64,000 bases of DNA from Methylobacterium mesophilicum SR1.6/6 (GCF_000364445.2 NZ_CP043538.1:6157447-6221446), one strand, 5' to 3'. Shown: positions 19,362 through 28,801, counted from the first letter of the stretch. Notes: generated by a model not told the origin, from the sequence alone. Numbers and translations are program-made.

Positions 19362-20207
19362 TCAACGGGTCTCGAAGCGGCGTTCCAGGCGGGCGGTCAG
19401 CCGGTCGATCGGGTAGCAGTAGACGAAGAAGCAGAGCAGCGCGAAGCCGTAGAGCGGGGCGAACAGCTCGGGGCGGCCGCCCTCGGCCGCGTGGACCTGC
19501 GCGGTCAGCGTCAGCATCTCGGTGACCCCGACGATCGAGGCCTGCACGGTCGCCATGGCGATCAGCGAATAGACGTTCATCCAGGGCGGCAGCATCCGCT
19601 TCACGCACTGGGGCAGGATGATGCGCCACAGCGTCTGCCGCCGGGTGAAGGCCAGGGATTCGGCCGCCTCCCACTGGGTGTTGGGCACCGAGCGCACCGC
19701 GCCGCGGACGATCTCGGCGACGTTGGCCATGACCGGCAGGCTGAATCCGAAGGTTGCCTTGACCCAGTCGGGGAGCGGCACCCGGATGCCGAACACCGTG
19801 ACCTGGAACGGCACCAGAAACATCACGAAGAACAGCAGCACCAGCCAGGGCACGTTGCGGAAGACCTGCGTGGCACACCACGCGAGGCGGGGCAGCACGC
19901 GGCCCTCGGCCATCATGGCCAGCCCGAGCCCGATCCCCGCGACGGTGCCGATCGCCATCGCCATCAGCGAGATCGCGACGTTGAAGGCGAAGCCCGTGAG
20001 CAGCAGGGGCGCCCACTTGATCACGACCTCCAGCGGCGACAGCGCGGCGGCCCCGCCCTGCGCCCAGGCCGGCACCGCCACGAGGGCGAGGCCGGCGAGC
20101 AGCCAGAGATGGGCCGGCCGCAGGCGCGCCGCCGGGCGGTGATCGGCGAGTGCGAACGGCAGGAGGACCGGCAGGTCGCCCGGGCGGTCCGGGTCCGGGG
20201 CGCTCAT
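19362..20207 (-). CDS. Amino-acid ABC transporter permease (HisM/GlnP type)
   Basis: 281 residues with a cytoplasmic N-terminal extension of about 30 residues, a first helix (LWLLAGLALVAVPAWA) and the conserved EAAESLAFTRRQTLWRIILPQ coupling motif. It pairs with the permease encoded just upstream, whose stop overlaps this start by 4 bases. Polar amino-acid transporters of the HAAT-unrelated PAAT family often have two such permeases. Confidence 0.93.
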   Translation of the reverse strand: MSAPDPDRPGDLPVLLPFALADHRPAARLRPAHLWLLAGLALVAVPAWAQGGAAALSPLEVVIKWAPLLLTGFAFNVAISLMAMAIGTVAGIGLGLAMMAEGRVLPRLAWCATQVFRNVPWLVLLFFVMFLVPFQVTVFGIRVPLPDWVKATFGFSLPVMANVAEIVRGAVRSVPNTQWEAAESLAFTRRQTLWRIILPQCVKRMLPPWMNVYSLIAMATVQASIVGVTEMLTLTAQVHAAEGGRPELFAPLYGFALLCFFVYCYPIDRLTARLERRFETR

Positions 20208-20953
20208 CGGCCGTAGCCCGGGATGCGCAGGGCCCGCTCCCAGCGATGCATGATCCAGACGAGCACGCCGACGAAGATCGCGTAGGTCGCGAGCAGGACG
20301 AGCATCATCTCAAGGACGTTCTGCGACTCGGACCAGATCTGCTTGACCGCGTAGAGCGTCTCGGGGACCGCGATGGCGTAGGCGAGCGTCGTGGTCTTCA
20401 GGAGGTTGATCAGGTTGTTGTTCAGGGCCGGCAGGCAGACGCGCAGGGCCAGCGGCAGGACGACGTGGCGGTAGGCCTTGAAGCGGGTGTAGCCCAGGGC
20501 CTCGGCGGCCTCGACCGTGGTCCGCGGCACGGCCTCGATCCCGGAGCGGAAGATCTCGACGTTGAACGCGCCCGCGAACAGCGACAGCGAGATGATCGCC
20601 CATTGGACGTTGTTGAGGATCGGCGCGCGCAGGCCGTCCGCCGAGCGGATGTCCGGGAGCAGCGTCCCGAGGCCGAAGTAGAAGAAGAAGATCTGCACGA
20701 GCGGCGGCGTGTTGCGGAACACCACGACGAAGCCGTTGACCAGCGCCCGCAGCACGCGCGACGGCCCGCTCTGCAGGAGCGCCCCGACGGCGCCGATGAC
20801 GAGGCTCAACAGGATCGTGCTGATCCCGAGCAGCAGCGTCATCCGCAGGCCGGCGACGTAGCGGTCCCAGTCGTAGGGGTCGTAGAAGACCGTGAAGTTG
20901 AAGCCCGTGGTCTCGTAGAGCTGCTGGAACCACGCCTGGATCGTGGCGATCAT
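20204..20953 (-). CDS. Amino-acid ABC transporter permease (GlnP/HisQ type)
   Basis: 249 residues from the ATG at 20953 (MIATIQAWFQQLYETTGFNF); an upstream TTG would add 14 residues without similarity. Membrane helices and the EAAEALGYTRFKAYRHVVLPLALR motif identify a PAAT permease. It lies between the binding protein and the second permease in one operon. Confidence 0.93.
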   Translation of the reverse strand: MIATIQAWFQQLYETTGFNFTVFYDPYDWDRYVAGLRMTLLLGISTILLSLVIGAVGALLQSGPSRVLRALVNGFVVVFRNTPPLVQIFFFYFGLGTLLPDIRSADGLRAPILNNVQWAIISLSLFAGAFNVEIFRSGIEAVPRTTVEAAEALGYTRFKAYRHVVLPLALRVCLPALNNNLINLLKTTTLAYAIAVPETLYAVKQIWSESQNVLEMMLVLLATYAIFVGVLVWIMHRWERALRIPGYGR

Positions 20954-21092
20954 CGCGGGCGAACGCTCTTGGAGCCGCGCCCGATCGCGTCGCAATCGCG
21001 CGCGGCTCCCCGGCCCTGTCCCGACGCGCGCTCGTGCGCCGAACCGGTGTCCATTTCGGCGGAGCGCGCGCGAGCCGTCGTGCAGGACCGCA

Positions 21093-21932
21093 TCAGTTGG
21101 TCGCGTTCTTGTACTTCTCGTGCATCGCCTTCGAGTAAGCGGTCGGCTCGATGCCCCACTTCTTCTCCTCGTCGACGATGAAGCCGGTCTTCATCCAGTC
21201 CTTGGTGGCGTCCTCGACGGCGGCCTGGAGCGTGGTGTTGCCCTGCGCCACCGCCATCATCCACGGCGCGTCGAGGATGCCCTTGAGCGGCAGGGCGTAG
21301 TTGGCCTTCCAGTCGTCGTCGAGCAGCTTACCCTGCAGCATGCTCTGGTCGTAGACGTAGCCGAGGCAGTTGCCCTGCTTGAGCGCGAAGAGCGGCTTCT
21401 CCGAGCCGTCGAACGCGATGATCTCCGCCCCGTAGGTGCGCGCCACGTCCTTGTTGTACCACGCGCCCGAGGTCGCGCAGAGCGGCTTGCCCTTCAGCTG
21501 CGCCCAGTCGGTGATGCCGGACGCCTTGGGCAGCAGCACGTTCACGAAGTCGGAATAGTATTGCGGGTCGATCGCCTGCACGACGCGGCGGCGCTCCGGC
21601 TTGTCGGAGAGCGTGGCGATCAGCAGATCGACCTTGCCCTGCTGCAGGAACTCGATCCGGTTGGCCGAGACCACCGGCACCAGCTCGAGCTTCACGCCGA
21701 GCCGCTTGGCGAGGTCGGCGGCGAGGTCGGGCTCGAGCCCGATGATCGTGCCGCTCGGATCGCGGAAGCCGAACGGCCTGTAATCCGCCTTCACGCCGAC
21801 GATCAGCGTCCCGCGCTTCTTGATCGCCTCGACGCCGTCGGCGGCCCCGGCCCGGCCGGGCAGCGCGACGGCCGAGAGCGCGGCGAGCGCCAGCGCTCCG
21901 GTCGTCAGGAGGGTGCGGATCGTGTGTCGCAT
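21093..21932 (-). CDS. Amino-acid ABC transporter substrate-binding protein (SBP_bac_3)
   Basis: 279 residues with a Sec signal peptide (RTLLTTGALALAALSAVALPGRAGA) and the family 3 pattern GTLIVGVKADYRPFGFRDPSGTIIGLEPDLAADLAKRLG. These proteins bind polar amino acids such as glutamate, glutamine or N-methylated derivatives. Its gene follows the sarcosine-oxidase-like gene by 83 bases on the same strand, so the imported compound is probably the oxidase substrate or its precursor. Confidence 0.93.
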   Translation of the reverse strand: MRHTIRTLLTTGALALAALSAVALPGRAGAADGVEAIKKRGTLIVGVKADYRPFGFRDPSGTIIGLEPDLAADLAKRLGVKLELVPVVSANRIEFLQQGKVDLLIATLSDKPERRRVVQAIDPQYYSDFVNVLLPKASGITDWAQLKGKPLCATSGAWYNKDVARTYGAEIIAFDGSEKPLFALKQGNCLGYVYDQSMLQGKLLDDDWKANYALPLKGILDAPWMMAVAQGNTTLQAAVEDATKDWMKTGFIVDEEKKWGIEPTAYSKAMHEKYKNATN

Positions 21933-22015
21933 CGGAGCTGTCCTGCGGGCCTGTACTGATCGCGGTGCCGATCTTGGCATGGTTTCAAGCAATCCACGAG
22001 CCATCGGCCAGCGTA

Positions 22016-23185
22016 TCAACCGAAGCGAGCGAGGGTGAAAGGGGCGAGATCGACTTGGCCCGGCCCGCCGGCCAGTTCCGCGGCGACGGCCTCGCCGATG
22101 CCGGCCGAGTGCTTGAAGCCGTGCCCCGAGCAGGCGGAGACCACGAGGACCCGGTCCATGCCGGGATGCCGGTCGATGATGAAGCCGCGGTCGGGGGTCA
22201 CCGTGTAGACGCAGGCCGCCGCCCGGACGACCTCCGGTGTGGTGCCGGCCAGTCGGTCCGCGACGCGCAGCCGGTACATCGCGTCGGATTCCGACGGATC
22301 GACGCGGCGCTCCACCCCGTCGGCGGTGGTGGCGGTGTCGTACTGCTCGGTGGCGACCTTGATTGCGCCCTCTCCCGGCAGCGGCGGGAAGCCGTAGAGG
22401 TACTCGGTGTCGGTGGTACCGTACATCCAGATGAAGACCGGAGCCTGCGGGCCATAGGCCGAGTCGTCCGCCAGTTTGTACCAGTGCAGCAGCTGGCGCC
22501 GGACCGTGAGCAGCCGGTCGAACGGGCGTCCGAGCAGCGGCGCCGTCCAGGCGCCGGCGGCGACCACGGCGCGGTCGGCCAGGATCGCGCCGTCCTCGGT
22601 CTCGATGCGGATCCCGGCCCCGTCCTGGCCGAGCGCCCGCACCGTGCAGCCGGTCCGGATCTCGGCGCCCGACGCGGCCGCGCAGGTAAGCTGCGCCGCG
22701 AGGCAGCGCTCCGGGAACACGTAGCCGCCGCCCGGCTCGTAATAGGCCTTCTCGTCGCCCTTGAGGTTGAGGAATTGCGGGAAGCGGCGGGCGACCTCGG
22801 CGCCGTCGAGCACCTCGTGGGCGATCCCGGCCCCCTGCGCGGCGCTGATCGAGCGGCCGACGAAATCCGGTTTGCCGTGATGGGACGAGATCCCGTGACC
22901 GAGCGCCATGACGAGGGCGCCGCAGGCGTTCAGCAGGGTCTCGCCTGTCTCCGCTTCCAGCGCGCGCCAGATCCGGTGCGAGGCGGTGACGAACGGGACG
23001 TAGTCGCGCCCCTCGCCGACGGCCTGACGGGTGATCCGCGTCTCGCCGTGGCTCGATCCGAACGCGTGCGGCGGGGCGAAGCGGTCGATCCCGACGACCG
23101 CGGCCCCGCGCCTGGCCAGCTGATACAGGACGGCGCTGCCCATGGCGCCGAGCCCGAGGACCGCGACGTCGACCCGGCGTTTCAT
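22016..23185 (-). CDS. Monomeric sarcosine oxidase / N-methyl amino acid oxidase-like flavoprotein
   Basis: 389 residues of the DAO family, closest in pattern to MSOX and SolA. The N-terminal dinucleotide fold has GLGAMGSA (residues 11-18); the family phrase FGSSHGETRITR follows. Cys325 in ACVYTVTPDRGFIID matches the cysteine to which FAD is covalently attached in MSOX, and SGHGFKHSAGIGE closes the FAD site. These enzymes oxidise N-methyl amino acids to the amine, formaldehyde and H2O2. It heads the transporter operon and is divergent from a GlxA-type regulator. The substrate is not fixed by sequence; N-methylglutamate is an attractive guess given mgsABC. Confidence 0.9.
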   Translation of the reverse strand: MKRRVDVAVLGLGAMGSAVLYQLARRGAAVVGIDRFAPPHAFGSSHGETRITRQAVGEGRDYVPFVTASHRIWRALEAETGETLLNACGALVMALGHGISSHHGKPDFVGRSISAAQGAGIAHEVLDGAEVARRFPQFLNLKGDEKAYYEPGGGYVFPERCLAAQLTCAAASGAEIRTGCTVRALGQDGAGIRIETEDGAILADRAVVAAGAWTAPLLGRPFDRLLTVRRQLLHWYKLADDSAYGPQAPVFIWMYGTTDTEYLYGFPPLPGEGAIKVATEQYDTATTADGVERRVDPSESDAMYRLRVADRLAGTTPEVVRAAACVYTVTPDRGFIIDRHPGMDRVLVVSACSGHGFKHSAGIGEAVAAELAGGPGQVDLAPFTLARFG

Positions 23186-23330
23186 CGGGCCTGCCCGCGG
23201 GCGCTGGCGACGAACGCGGGTGGGCACAGGGCGTTGGGCATGCGGATGGCGTCCCGGATCGAAGGGGGAGCAGCCAGAATGGCGTCCCGTGCCGGTTGCG
23301 CTTGTCCGCAGCAGACGGTTTCTTGCACGG

Positions 23331-24326
23331 ATGAGCCAACCCGGAACGCAGACGGCGGACGCAAGCCCCCCGGAATCGGGGGACCGGCCGCAGGAGATCG
23401 GCTTCCTCCTCGTCCCGGGTTTCGCGCTGTTGTCGTTCGCCTCGGCCTGCGAGCCGTTCCGGGCGGCCAACGACCTGGCGGGGCGCGCCCTCTATCGCCT
23501 GCGCTACTTCGGCGAGGCCGCGGGACGGGTCGCGTCCTCCTCCGGCGTGGAGGTCCCGACCGAGGGGCTGCCGCGGGAGCGCGGGCATCTCCACACCCTC
23601 TTCATCTGCGCGGGCGGCGAGCCGACCGGGTGGGACAGGCCGGCGATCCACGCGGCCTTGCGGCGCATGGCCCGGTTCGGCGTCCGCGTCGGCGGCATAT
23701 CGGGCGGCCCCTACCTGATGGCCGCGGCGGGGCTGCTGGAGGAGCGCGCCTTCACCCTGCACTGGGAATATGCCGGCGCCACGGTCGAGGCGTTTCCGGA
23801 GGCACGGCTCACGCGGGCGCGCTACGTCGCCGATGCCGACCGCCTGACCTGCGGCGGCGGGGTCGCCCCCCTCGACATGGCCCACCGGCTGATCGCCGAA
23901 CGCATGGGCGCGGCCTTCGCGCGCCGCGTCTCGGACTGGTTCCTGCACACGGCGGTGGGGGCCGCGGACGACCCGCAGCGCGCGTCCGCGGCGGAGCGGT
24001 ACGGTGTTCACCATCCGGGCCTGCTCACGGTTCTCGAAACGATGGAGAAGACGGTCGAGGCGCCGCTGAGCCGTCAGGCCATGGCCCGCCTCGCCGCCGT
24101 CAGCGCCCGTCACCTCGACCGGCTCTTCCTCGACAAGCGGGGCCTGCGTTTCTCGGCGCAGTACCGGGCCATCCGCCTGGCCCACGCGCGGCGCCTGTTG
24201 CGCCAGAGCCCCCTGACAGTGGGGGAGATCGCGTCCGCCTGCGGGTTCTCGAGCGCGGCGCATTTTTCGCGCCGCTACCGCGCGCATTTCGGCTGCAGCC
24301 CATCCGCGGACCGGGATGTGATCTGA
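23331..24326 (+). CDS. GlxA-family regulator (DJ-1/PfpI-like domain plus AraC HTH)
   Basis: 331 residues: a DJ-1/PfpI-like sensor domain (EIGFLLVPGFALLSFASACEPFRAAN, about residues 18-200) and an AraC-type DNA-binding domain (LTVGEIASACGFSSAAHFSRRYRAHFGCSPS, about residues 285-325). GlxA relatives such as GbdR and CdhR activate catabolism of betaine, carnitine and N-methyl amino acids. The ATG at 23331 gives the usual length; a longer reading overlaps the divergent oxidase. The 145 bases between the two genes must hold both promoters. Confidence 0.92.
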   Translation: MSQPGTQTADASPPESGDRPQEIGFLLVPGFALLSFASACEPFRAANDLAGRALYRLRYFGEAAGRVASSSGVEVPTEGLPRERGHLHTLFICAGGEPTGWDRPAIHAALRRMARFGVRVGGISGGPYLMAAAGLLEERAFTLHWEYAGATVEAFPEARLTRARYVADADRLTCGGGVAPLDMAHRLIAERMGAAFARRVSDWFLHTAVGAADDPQRASAAERYGVHHPGLLTVLETMEKTVEAPLSRQAMARLAAVSARHLDRLFLDKRGLRFSAQYRAIRLAHARRLLRQSPLTVGEIASACGFSSAAHFSRRYRAHFGCSPSADRDVI

Positions 24327-24695
24327 GTGGTATTTGGGCCGAGTCGCAGGCCACGGCATGGCCGCAGCCATGGGTAGCCGGAAAACCAGATCCGGGAATG
24401 CGGCGGGCTCGGCCGGCCGTGTTCGGTCGGGATGTCGGCGCCGGCCGAACGGACAGATCTCGCCCGATACCGTTTCCGGTAGATCGCTTCGGCTCTGCCG
24501 TCTTTGCGAGCGAAGCGAAGCAACCCAGTTGCGCCACGCCGGCAGACGGCCCGCTGCCCTGGGTCACTTCGCTTCGCTCGTGATGACGGCCGAGCCCCGC
24601 CGACCGAAGCATCCTCACGGAAACTGTATGCCAGATCCTGCGGCCCTGCGACGGGCGTCCGTCGAAGGCATCAGACGAAGGGGACGGCCGGCGGG
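24327..24695. other. Convergent intergenic region
   Basis: No gene is seen here. It holds a family A repeat (24500-24597) and an isolated CTGTATGCCAG at 24624, similar to the presumed GntR sites near 27351. Confidence 0.6.
24500..24597. repeat. Dispersed palindromic repeat, family A, copy 2
   Basis: The left arm (TTTGCGAGCGAAGCGAAGCAACCCAG) and the right arm (CTGGGTCACTTCGCTTCGCTC then GATGAC) form a long hairpin like the copy after formamidase. It sits between two convergent genes, where it could end both transcripts. Confidence 0.75.
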
Positions 24696-25892
24696 TTATT
24701 GCCGCTGCGAGGCGGTTGTGAGCGACCCGAGTTCCGACGCGAGTGCGAGGAGAGCTTCATCGTGGCCCGGCTCGGCCGCGATCGAGAGGCCGATCGGACA
24801 ACCCGAGATCTGCGCGGCCGGGATGGAGATCTGCGGCAAGCCGGCGTGGCCGGCGGAGCACAGGAGATCGAGCGCCCGGGCCCGGAAGACGTCGAGCACG
24901 GGCTCGGGCGTGTTCAGCAGCGGCGCGATACCCGGCGCGCTCGGCAGGACCAGAACGGCATCGGAAACCAGGCCGAGGATCCGTTCGCGGATCGTCGCGC
25001 GAAGCCGCTCCGCCGCCGCGACCGCGCCGCGATCCAGCACCGCGGCAGCCGCAAACCGTTCGCGTACGCCGGGTCCGAGACTTGGCCGCGTCGCCGTGAT
25101 CCAGGCGCCGTGGCAGGCCCAGGCTTCGGCCGACTGGATGAGGCGGAATGCGTTGCGCCAGGCGTCCAGGTCCTCGCCCGCGACAGTCGCCTCGTCCACC
25201 ACGGCGAACAGCCCGGCGAGGCGCTCCAGCGCCGGGGCGAGGGCGGCCTCGACGTCGGGACCCGCCCTGTGGAACAGGTCGCGCGCGACGATCAGACGGC
25301 GCGGACGGGGCCGCTCCGCGACCGGCGCGAGCAGGACGTGGCCGACGCGGCGGAGCAGCTCGGGATCGCGGGTGAACCAGCCGAGCGTGTCGTAGCTCGG
25401 GGCGAGCGGCACGGCGCCTTCGAGCGTGATCCGGCCGTGGGTCGTGCGGATACCGTAGAGCCCGCAATAGGACGCGGGAAGCCGGACGGAGCCGCCCGTG
25501 TCGGACCCGATCGCGAAATCGACGAGGCCCGCCGCCGTGGCCGCCGCGGACCCCGAGGACGAGCCGCCGGGGATGCGGCCCGGTGCGGCGACGTTGATCG
25601 GCGTCCCGTAATGGGCGTTCTCGCCGTTGAGGCTCCAGGCGAGCTCGTCGGTGTGCGTCTTGCCGACGAGTCGTGCGCCGGCCTCGAACAGGCGCTCGAC
25701 GGCGGGGGCCGTCCGCGTCGGCACCGGATGGGTCGCGAGCCATTCGGGCGAGCCCGCCCCGGTCGGCACGCCGGCCAGATCGAAGAAGTCTTTCACCGCG
25801 AAGGTGAGGCCGGCCAGAGGCCCGTCCGTCCGGTCCTGCCGCTCGACGAGGCCGTGGGCGCAGAAGGCGCCGATCGTGTCGGTGATGCTCAT
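24696..25892 (-). CDS. Amidase signature family hydrolase
   Basis: 398 residues with the amidase signature: catalytic Lys in FAVKDFFDLAG, GGSSSGSAAATAAGLVDFAIGSDTGGSVRLPASYCGLYG with the cis-Ser and nucleophilic Ser. The overall pattern (VERQDRTDGPLAGLTFAVKD, LGWFTRD) is like the short amidases related to AtzF and indoleacetamide hydrolases. It overlaps the upstream amidohydrolase stop by 4 bases, so the two probably act in sequence: ring opening or deamination first, then cleavage of a linear amide. Confidence 0.92.
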   Translation of the reverse strand: MSITDTIGAFCAHGLVERQDRTDGPLAGLTFAVKDFFDLAGVPTGAGSPEWLATHPVPTRTAPAVERLFEAGARLVGKTHTDELAWSLNGENAHYGTPINVAAPGRIPGGSSSGSAAATAAGLVDFAIGSDTGGSVRLPASYCGLYGIRTTHGRITLEGAVPLAPSYDTLGWFTRDPELLRRVGHVLLAPVAERPRPRRLIVARDLFHRAGPDVEAALAPALERLAGLFAVVDEATVAGEDLDAWRNAFRLIQSAEAWACHGAWITATRPSLGPGVRERFAAAAVLDRGAVAAAERLRATIRERILGLVSDAVLVLPSAPGIAPLLNTPEPVLDVFRARALDLLCSAGHAGLPQISIPAAQISGCPIGLSIAAEPGHDEALLALASELGSLTTASQRQ

Positions 25893-27121
25893 CGCGGCTC
25901 GTGGAGGGTGGGAGCGGGACGGGTGAAGGTACGCGCACCGGCCTTCAGTCCGAAGAGCGGCTGCGCCAGTTCGGAGACTGCGTTCGCGGGCGTGTCCGTG
26001 TCGAGCACGACGAGGTCGGCGGGGTTCCCTTCCGCGATCCCGTAGTCGGCGAGGTTCAGGAGGCGCGCCGATTGCGATGTCACCATCTCCAGGCACCCGG
26101 CGAGGCCGGCGGGCGTGCCGATCTGGCAGATGTTGGCGTAGAGGTTGGCCATCCGGACGAGCGAGCAGTCGCCGAAGGGCGTGAACGGGTTCAGCACGTT
26201 GTTGGTCGACAGCGAGCAGGTGACGCCGAATTCGCGTAGGCGGTGGGCCGGCGTGACGCCGCGGGGCACGTCCCTGTCGTGGTCGCGACCGGTCAGGAAG
26301 AGGTCCGTGGCGGGCAGGACGGTGGCCGCGACCCCAGAGGCGGCGAGCATCCGCCCGATCCGCTCGAGCTGGTCGGGCGGGACGGAAGAGAACTTCGTCA
26401 CGTGGCCCACGGCGACGCGCCCGCCCCACCCGTACTGGTCGGTCAGCCGGCACACCTCGACGGCGTCGAGATGCGCGGGATCGAGGCCGAAGTCGAGGTG
26501 GAGGTCGATGTCGACGTCGTAGCGCCGCGCGAGCGCGAAGATGCGGGCGATCTGCCCATGCGAATCCCGATCCATGTAGGGGGCGCCGCCGATGACATCG
26601 GCGCCGCTCTCCAGACCTTCGACCAAAACCTCCTCGCAGCCCGGATCGTCGAGCAGGCCTTCCTGCGGGAAGATGCAGAGCTGCAGCGCGACAGCCCAGG
26701 CATAATCCCGCTTCAGGCGCGTCAGCGCACGCACGCTCGTCAGCCCGACGCGCGGATCGGCCTCGACGTGGGTCCGCACGCGCATCGTGCCCTGCGTGAC
26801 GGCCCTGCGCAGCGTCCGCTCCGCCCGCGCGTAGACGTCGTCTTCGGTGAATGCGCGCTTGGCCTGCGCGACCGCGGCCACCGCCTCCGCCAGCGTGCCC
26901 TCGCGGCACGCGCAGCGGCCGAGCAGGCAGGACTTGTCGAGGTGCACGTGGGTCTCGACGAAGCCCGGCACGACGAGCCTGCCGCCGAGATCCTCCTCCG
27001 GCGCGTCGCAGACGAGGGCGCGGCCGAGCGCGGCGATGCGGCCGTCCCGGATCGCAATGTCAATCGGCTCGGCGTCCGCCTCCGGCAAGCGCCCATTCCG
27101 AAGGACGAGATCGAAGTTCAT
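25889..27121 (-). CDS. Cytosine-deaminase-like amidohydrolase
   Basis: 410 residues of the amidohydrolase superfamily, cytosine deaminase branch. Metal ligands H58 and H60 (ETHVHLDK), the later His in DLHLDFGLD and VAVGHVTKFS are present. The strand-8 segment reads STNNVLNPFTPFGD (N307-N308), where cytosine deaminases have Asp (HDDVFDP or DNVRDP), so the usual catalytic Asp seems replaced. It is the first gene of a two-gene operon with the amidase. The substrate is unknown; cyclic amides, pyrimidines or triazines are possible. Confidence 0.85.
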   Translation of the reverse strand: MNFDLVLRNGRLPEADAEPIDIAIRDGRIAALGRALVCDAPEEDLGGRLVVPGFVETHVHLDKSCLLGRCACREGTLAEAVAAVAQAKRAFTEDDVYARAERTLRRAVTQGTMRVRTHVEADPRVGLTSVRALTRLKRDYAWAVALQLCIFPQEGLLDDPGCEEVLVEGLESGADVIGGAPYMDRDSHGQIARIFALARRYDVDIDLHLDFGLDPAHLDAVEVCRLTDQYGWGGRVAVGHVTKFSSVPPDQLERIGRMLAASGVAATVLPATDLFLTGRDHDRDVPRGVTPAHRLREFGVTCSLSTNNVLNPFTPFGDCSLVRMANLYANICQIGTPAGLAGCLEMVTSQSARLLNLADYGIAEGNPADLVVLDTDTPANAVSELAQPLFGLKAGARTFTRPAPTLHEPR

Positions 27122-27678
27122 GCGTGCACCTTCGAGGGCATCAGGGGTGAACCCGCATCGGTCCGGTCGCCGCCGAGATAGGAGGGTTCGCGCGCGCCAT
27201 GCCTGGCCGCATCGGATTTCGCCGGCTCACCCGGCCGCGCAGCTCCGCCGAGACGTGGACGCACCGGCAGGGTCGCGAAGGCGCGGCGGTTGGAGCGGGC
27301 ATGCGATGAGCGCGGCATGGCAAACCTCGTGAAGCAGTATTTTCGGCAAATTGTATGCCAACGGACCTGTTGTGTCCCAACGGACTTGGCGACCCCTGTC
27401 CGCGCTGAAAAACACGCTTTGAAATAGTGATCCATCATCGAGCGATGACGGAGGCCAGCGAGACCTGAACTCTGATGCCTTGCTTCGGACCGGTCCGCCG
27501 GAGAGGCCGTCGGGCCTCGCGCGGGCCTGAAACCCGTGGCGTGACCGTTGCACCGGGAGGTCCGTTTCGGCAGACAGCGCACCGGACGTCCGCCCGGGTC
27601 GCCGGAGCGGAGTGCGGCCCCGGAGAGGATCATGATCGACCAGTCCGCAGGGGCGACGGCGCGAAGGCCGCGACGTCG
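27122..27678. other. Divergent intergenic region between amidohydrolase operon and GntR gene
   Basis: About 560 bases without a convincing gene. It includes the A/T-rich patch 27340-27440, which holds two 19-base-spaced direct repeats (see 27351), and presumably both divergent promoters. Confidence 0.6.
27351..27386. promoter_or_regulatory. Tandem direct repeat, candidate GntR operators
   Basis: Two related units, TTGTATGCCAACGGACC and TTGTGTCCCAACGGACT, start 19 bases apart (27351 and 27370). The first contains the partly palindromic TTGTATGCCAA. It lies about 230 bases upstream of the amidohydrolase start and 290 upstream of the GntR gene. GntR/FCD regulators commonly bind short TGTAT-type palindromes. 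Confidence 0.5.
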
Positions 27679-28380
27679 ATGAAGGCGGCGGACGAGGGGG
27701 ATCGCGTGGGCGCGATCTGCCAGACCCTGCGCCGGGCCATCGTGGAACGGGCGCTCACCCCCGGCGACCGCCTGCCGGAGGACGCCCTCGGCGAGCGGTT
27801 CGGGGTGAGCCGCACCATCGCCCGGCAGGCCCTGCTGCGGCTGGCCGGGGAAGGTCTGGTCGACCTGCGCCGCAATCGCATCGCCGTCGTGGCGACGCCG
27901 AGCTGGGAGGAGGCGCGCGACACCTTCGACGTGCGCCTCGGACTGGAGCGGCTGGTGGTGCGCCGCCTCGCCGGGCAGCTCAGCCCGGCGCAGCGTCAGG
28001 CGCTGCTGGACCAGATCGCCCGCGAGGAGGCCGCCCGGGGCGGGCCCGAGGCGCTGTTGATCCGGCTCGCGACGGAATTCCACCTGATGCTCGCCGAGAT
28101 GACCGGCAGCGCCGTGCTGACCCGCTACGTCGCGGAGCTCGGCTACCGCTGCGCCCTTATCCTGTCCCTCTACAGCCGGCCGCATTCCTCGGACTGCGCC
28201 GTGAGCGAGCACCGCGATATCGTCGCCGCCCTGGTCGCGGGCGATGCCGACCGCGCCGCCGCGCTCATGGACCACCACCTCGACGCGGTGGCGGAGCGGG
28301 CGCGCATCGTGCCCCCGGCCCCGCGGGAGCGCGATCTCGGCCGCCTGCTGGCCCCCTACGTGGCGGGCGGCGGAGCCTGA
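27679..28380 (+). CDS. GntR-family regulator, FCD domain
   Basis: 233 residues: winged helix at the N-terminus (ALTPGDRLPEDALGERFGVSRTIARQALLRLAGEGLVDLRR) and an all-helical FCD ligand-binding domain with the metal-site pattern (EFHLMLAEMTGSAVL, HRDIVAALVAGDADRAAALMDHHL). The ATG at 27679 gives the usual length; the upstream reading is low-similarity. It stands in the middle of the island, between the amidohydrolase operon and the transporter operon, and is their likely repressor. Confidence 0.93.
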   Translation: MKAADEGDRVGAICQTLRRAIVERALTPGDRLPEDALGERFGVSRTIARQALLRLAGEGLVDLRRNRIAVVATPSWEEARDTFDVRLGLERLVVRRLAGQLSPAQRQALLDQIAREEAARGGPEALLIRLATEFHLMLAEMTGSAVLTRYVAELGYRCALILSLYSRPHSSDCAVSEHRDIVAALVAGDADRAAALMDHHLDAVAERARIVPPAPRERDLGRLLAPYVAGGGA

Positions 28381-28384
28381 GCCG

Positions 28385-28801
28385 TCAGGCCGTGAGCCCG
28401 TGCTTTGACAGCAGGCGCTCGGCGCTGTCGTTCCAGACCTCCATGCCGACGATCAGCCCGTCCCGCACGGTGAAGCGGTCGACGTAGCGGTTGCCCTCGA
28501 AAGGCGTGCCGTCCGGCCACGCGCCGTACAGCGTCCCGAGGCTGTAGACCGTGGTGACGCCGTCGCCCGGGACCACGTCGAGCCGTTCCATCCGCTTCTT
28601 CACCCAGGCGTAGCGGCCGGCATTGAAGGCCGTGACCTCGGACGGATGGTTGAAGACCCGGGCGCCGGTGAACACGATCCGGGTGCCCGGCGCCATGTAG
28701 CGGGCGGCCGTCTCGGGATCCGGGACCATCGAGGCCTCGAGGTAGGCGGTGACGTTGGCGGCGTCGCGGGCGGTTGCCGCATCGTGGGTCACGTCGGTCA
28801 T
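28385..28801 (-). CDS. SnoaL-like/NTF2-fold protein
   Basis: 138 residues with a cone-shaped NTF2-like pattern: NVTAYLEASMVPDPETAARYMAPGTRIVFTGARVF, then GTPFEGNRYVDRFTVRDGLIVGMEVWND. Related proteins are polyketide cyclases, isomerases or dehydratases. I take the ATG at 28801. Its stop is 4 bases from the GntR stop (convergent), and it is divergent from the transporter operon. Its role in the pathway is not defined. Confidence 0.75.
   Translation of the reverse strand: MTDVTHDAATARDAANVTAYLEASMVPDPETAARYMAPGTRIVFTGARVFNHPSEVTAFNAGRYAWVKKRMERLDVVPGDGVTTVYSLGTLYGAWPDGTPFEGNRYVDRFTVRDGLIVGMEVWNDSAERLLSKHGLTA

Noticed and set aside
21093..24371. Very long minus-strand reading frame (over 1000 codons) across the binding protein and oxidase genes
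   Set aside because: It is a product of few stop codons in GC-rich DNA; only its C-terminal part is the real binding protein, and the rest is an off-frame reading of the oxidase and regulator.
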